Positions 42,416 to 44,164 of a stretch of 44,164 nucleotides of DNA are shown in pieces. Positions within the stretch are counted from its first letter, which is position 1, and each line of letters begins with the position of its first letter. A program made the position numbers and the translations under genes. The stretch lies in the NCBI GenBank assembly GCA_902628365.1, contig CACOMW010000009.1, positions 1 to 44,164 on the forward strand. The letters are read 5' to 3'. Source of the DNA: an uncultured Marinoscillum sp. GTDB lineage: Bacteria > Bacteroidota > Bacteroidia > Cytophagales > MED-G16. The notes beneath the pieces are model-generated. The model was not told the DNA's origin. It did no database searches and worked only from the letters and a program-made list of their open reading frames with translations.

Positions 42416-43018
42416 ATGAAAAAAATATCAATATTATTTATTCTAATTTTCTTTTATTCTAATGTTTATTCTCAAATGCAAACTAACTTTTTAGAACCCG
42501 TTGCAAGTCCACAAGCATCGGCATCTCAAAATGTGGGAATGACAAAAATAGAAATTTATTATTCATCACCAGGTGTTAAGGGAAGATCAATTTTTGGCGA
42601 TTTAGTTCCATATGATAAATTATGGAGAGCAGGAGCAAATGGCCCTACATCAATCGTATTTAGTACTTCAGTAAAAATTGAAGGAGAAGTTTTAAGAGCT
42701 GGAAAATATTCTATCGCAATGACTCCAAGTGAAAAAGGAAAGTGGAAAATTGATTTTAATAAAGCAGTTAAATACCCTTATGCCTACATGAAAGATGGGG
42801 AAATGGATATGGAGAGTTATAATAATGATTTAGCACTAAGTATTGAGGTTGAACCTACTTTGTGGGATAATAATATTGAAAGATTATTTTATAGAATCGA
42901 TGCAAATGATAATAAAATTGCTAATGTTATAATGCTTTGGTCTAATGTTATTGTAGGGTTTCAAGTTGATACAATGCCAGAAGAACATTTAGAAAGATTT
43001 AATAAAAGGTTAAAATAA
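42416..43018 (+). CDS. DUF2911 protein, short form, secreted
   Basis: A 200-residue exported protein with a signal peptide ending VYSQ (residue 19). The DUF2911 core is clear: QNVGMTKIEIYYSSPGVKGR, SIFGDLVPYDKLWRAGANGP, FSTSVKIEGEVLRAGKYSIAMTP, and a C-terminal VGFQVDTM region, the three phrases spanning about residues 37-105. It is a paralog of the 13187-14035 protein but lacks that protein's helical extension, having instead a short helix after the domain. Function unknown. Single gene, ending 5 bases from the convergent hydrolase. Confidence 0.87.
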   Translation: MKKISILFILIFFYSNVYSQMQTNFLEPVASPQASASQNVGMTKIEIYYSSPGVKGRSIFGDLVPYDKLWRAGANGPTSIVFSTSVKIEGEVLRAGKYSIAMTPSEKGKWKIDFNKAVKYPYAYMKDGEMDMESYNNDLALSIEVEPTLWDNNIERLFYRIDANDNKIANVIMLWSNVIVGFQVDTMPEEHLERFNKRLK

Positions 43019-43023
43019 ATTAT

Positions 43024-43815
43024 TTACTCCTCAAATATTTTATTAAAGAAGGATTGCATCTTTTTCCACGACTCTATATCTGCTTCCTTATTGTATGCTA
43101 ATCCTATTTGAAATTTTTCTGCATTTATTGTTGCTTCTGGGTTAGTAAATCCATGTGTACTATTAGGATAATTAATTAATTCATAATCAGCTTTTATTGA
43201 TTCCATTTCCTGCTTAAACTTCAAGATAGCATCACCCCCTACCATTCGATCATCGGCTCCATTACAAACCAAAATTTTCGTTGATGTTGGTCCAGTAAAA
43301 TTGACCGCTTTACCCAAAGAACCATGAAAACTTACAACACCTTTTAAATCAACATTTAATCTGGCCATATTTAAAACTACTCCTCCACCAAAACAATAGC
43401 CTATAGCTGCAATATTATTTTTATCAACAAAGTTTAATTCTTTTACAACATCCATTGCTTTAATGAATCTTTCTTTACTAAAATCAAAATTTTTCATTAC
43501 TGAAGAACTAAATGCTCCAGCATCTTTAGGATGATTAGCAACCTTTCCCCCACCATACATATCAATAGCAAATGCAACATAACCTAATTCTGCTAGCATT
43601 TCTGCTCTTTTTCTAGGATAATCATTTTGACCCCACCATTCATGAACCACAAGAATTGCAGGTCTTTTTTCTTTAATTGATTCATCATAAACTAAATAAC
43701 CATTCATTTCTAAAGAATCCAGTTGATATTTAATCTCTTTTTTAACTATTGATTTACTATCTTGTTGTTCACAAGAAAAAAGCAATAATAATGTCAATAA
43801 ATAAATTGATCTCAT
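43024..43815 (-). CDS. Dienelactone-hydrolase-family lipoprotein
   Basis: A 263-residue alpha/beta-hydrolase of the DLH family. The nucleophile is Cys141 in GYCFGGGVV, with Asp188 or Asp189 (NGADDRMV) and His221 (NSTHGFTNP) completing the triad. VVHEWWGQNDY near residue 56 is the usual oxyanion-hole region and AIDMYGGGKV near 83 is typical. The lipobox FSC (Cys15) places it outside the cytoplasm, so the substrate is unlikely to be the classic dienelactone; such exported members are thought to act as esterases. The ATG at 43815 was chosen over one at 43830, which lies at the edge of a promoter element. Diverges from the uracil-DNA-glycosylase gene. Confidence 0.88.
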   Translation of the reverse strand: MRSIYLLTLLLLFSCEQQDSKSIVKKEIKYQLDSLEMNGYLVYDESIKEKRPAILVVHEWWGQNDYPRKRAEMLAELGYVAFAIDMYGGGKVANHPKDAGAFSSSVMKNFDFSKERFIKAMDVVKELNFVDKNNIAAIGYCFGGGVVLNMARLNVDLKGVVSFHGSLGKAVNFTGPTSTKILVCNGADDRMVGGDAILKFKQEMESIKADYELINYPNSTHGFTNPEATINAEKFQIGLAYNKEADIESWKKMQSFFNKIFEE

Positions 43816-43832
43816 ATTAAAATGTTTCATAA

Positions 43833-43840
43833 CAAAAATA
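43833..43840 (-). promoter_or_regulatory. -7 promoter element for the dienelactone-hydrolase-like gene
   Basis: TATTTTTG on the - strand, a perfect TAnnTTTG. It predicts transcription from about 43827, which would exclude the ATG at 43830 and support the start at 43815. No -33 box can be named. Confidence 0.45.
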
Positions 43841-43855
43841 TTGATTATTTATAAA

Positions 43856-44164
43856 ATGAACAATTCAAAAAAAATTTTAGATTTTTTAAAAAAAATTAAA
43901 CCTCTAAAAGTTCCAAATAATATTTCAATAATGAATCCATATCATAATAAAAATATCTGGCCACTTATTAAAAAATTTTATACTTCATACTATAATGATT
44001 ATAAAAGAAGAATAATAATTTTAGGTATTAATCCAGGTAGACTTGGAGGAGGTTTAACTGGAATACCATTTACAGATCCTTATAATTTGGAAAAATATTG
44101 TCTAATAGATAATTCATTAAATAAAAAAAAGGAAATTAGTTCTAAATTTATTTATGAGTTAATT
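43856..44164 (+). CDS. SMUG2-like uracil-DNA glycosylase, N-terminal part (3' end outside window)
   Basis: An open frame from ATG 43856 to the window's end gives 103 residues. IIILGINPGRLGGGLTGIPFTDP (residues about 53-75) contains GINPG, corresponding to uracil-DNA glycosylase motif A, in the form used by the SMUG2/DUF4918 group of Bacteroidota. Before it IMNPYHN and FYTSYYNDYKRR, and after it KKKEISSKFIYELI, also fit that group. The enzyme would remove uracil from DNA in base-excision repair. It has no signal peptide and is cytosolic, unlike its neighbours. Only the N-terminal part is visible, so the second motif cannot be checked. Confidence 0.8.
   Translation, partial: MNNSKKILDFLKKIKPLKVPNNISIMNPYHNKNIWPLIKKFYTSYYNDYKRRIIILGINPGRLGGGLTGIPFTDPYNLEKYCLIDNSLNKKKEISSKFIYELI

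Noticed and set aside
1-44164. Prophage, insertion sequence, tRNA or rRNA genes
   Set aside because: No integrase, transposase, phage structural protein or RNA gene pattern was seen on either strand.

Overview
The window looks like chromosome of a low-GC, probably marine, heterotrophic member of the Bacteroidota. The reasons are the many lipoprotein signal peptides of the FFSC/FISC type with little Shine-Dalgarno signal, families typical of that phylum (DUF2911, DUF5916, DUF5723, CotH with lamin-tail partner, S1 sulfatases), and several perfect TAnnTTTG promoter -7 elements. Genus cannot be told from the sequence. No phage, IS element, CRISPR, rRNA or tRNA was seen. No gap between genes exceeds about 140 bases.

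Layout. (1) 1-8.0 kb, mostly + strand: the end of an MGH1/GH63-like glycoside hydrolase, a DUF6265 lipoprotein, a secreted protein with two similar halves, a perfect terminator, a protein of exact 26-residue repeats, a clan GH-A glycosidase with an acetyl-esterase-like hydrolase 13 bases behind it, galM on the - strand, and a lipid-anchored GH51 arabinofuranosidase. (2) 8.0-18.7 kb, - strand: a DUF5916 beta-barrel and S9D glutamyl-endopeptidase-like peptidase, a DUF2911 protein with its own promoter, then a heparan-glucosaminide-acetyltransferase-like membrane acyltransferase, a GH78 rhamnosidase and an iduronate-2-sulfatase-like sulfatase. (3) 18.8-24.5 kb: a lipoprotein nuclease followed by a lipoprotein PhoD phosphatase (+), facing a sulfatase and lamin-tail lipoprotein (-), which diverge from a CotH kinase gene (+). 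(4) 24.5-32.3 kb: an 1100-residue BNR/VPS10-like propeller protein (+), a bidirectional terminator, and a - strand operon of a 705-residue beta-rich lipoprotein, a DUF5723 outer-membrane barrel and a DUF1080 protein. (5) 32.4-39.3 kb, - strand: SSS symporter, YwaF-like membrane protein, three-part proton-translocating NAD(P) transhydrogenase (pntAA-pntAB-pntB) and a third sulfatase. (6) 39.3-44.2 kb: two tandem paralogous Cys-rich lipoproteins, a sugar-nucleotidyltransferase, galE, a second DUF2911 protein, a dienelactone-hydrolase-like lipoprotein (-) and the start of a SMUG2-like uracil-DNA glycosylase.

Function. The common theme is breakdown of sulfated, arabinose- and rhamnose-containing polysaccharide at the cell surface: three S1 sulfatases, GH51, GH78, clan GH-A and MGH1-like glycosidases, an esterase, a mutarotase and a candidate sugar symporter, most of them lipid-anchored. 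No SusC/SusD pair is in the window. A second theme is phosphorus recovery from extracellular nucleic acid (nuclease plus PhoD). The least understood pieces, and the best candidates for something undescribed, are the 705-residue lipoprotein/DUF5723/DUF1080 operon, the lamin-tail/CotH divergent pair, the duplicated Cys-rich lipoproteins next to nucleotide-sugar genes, and the 26-residue repeat protein.
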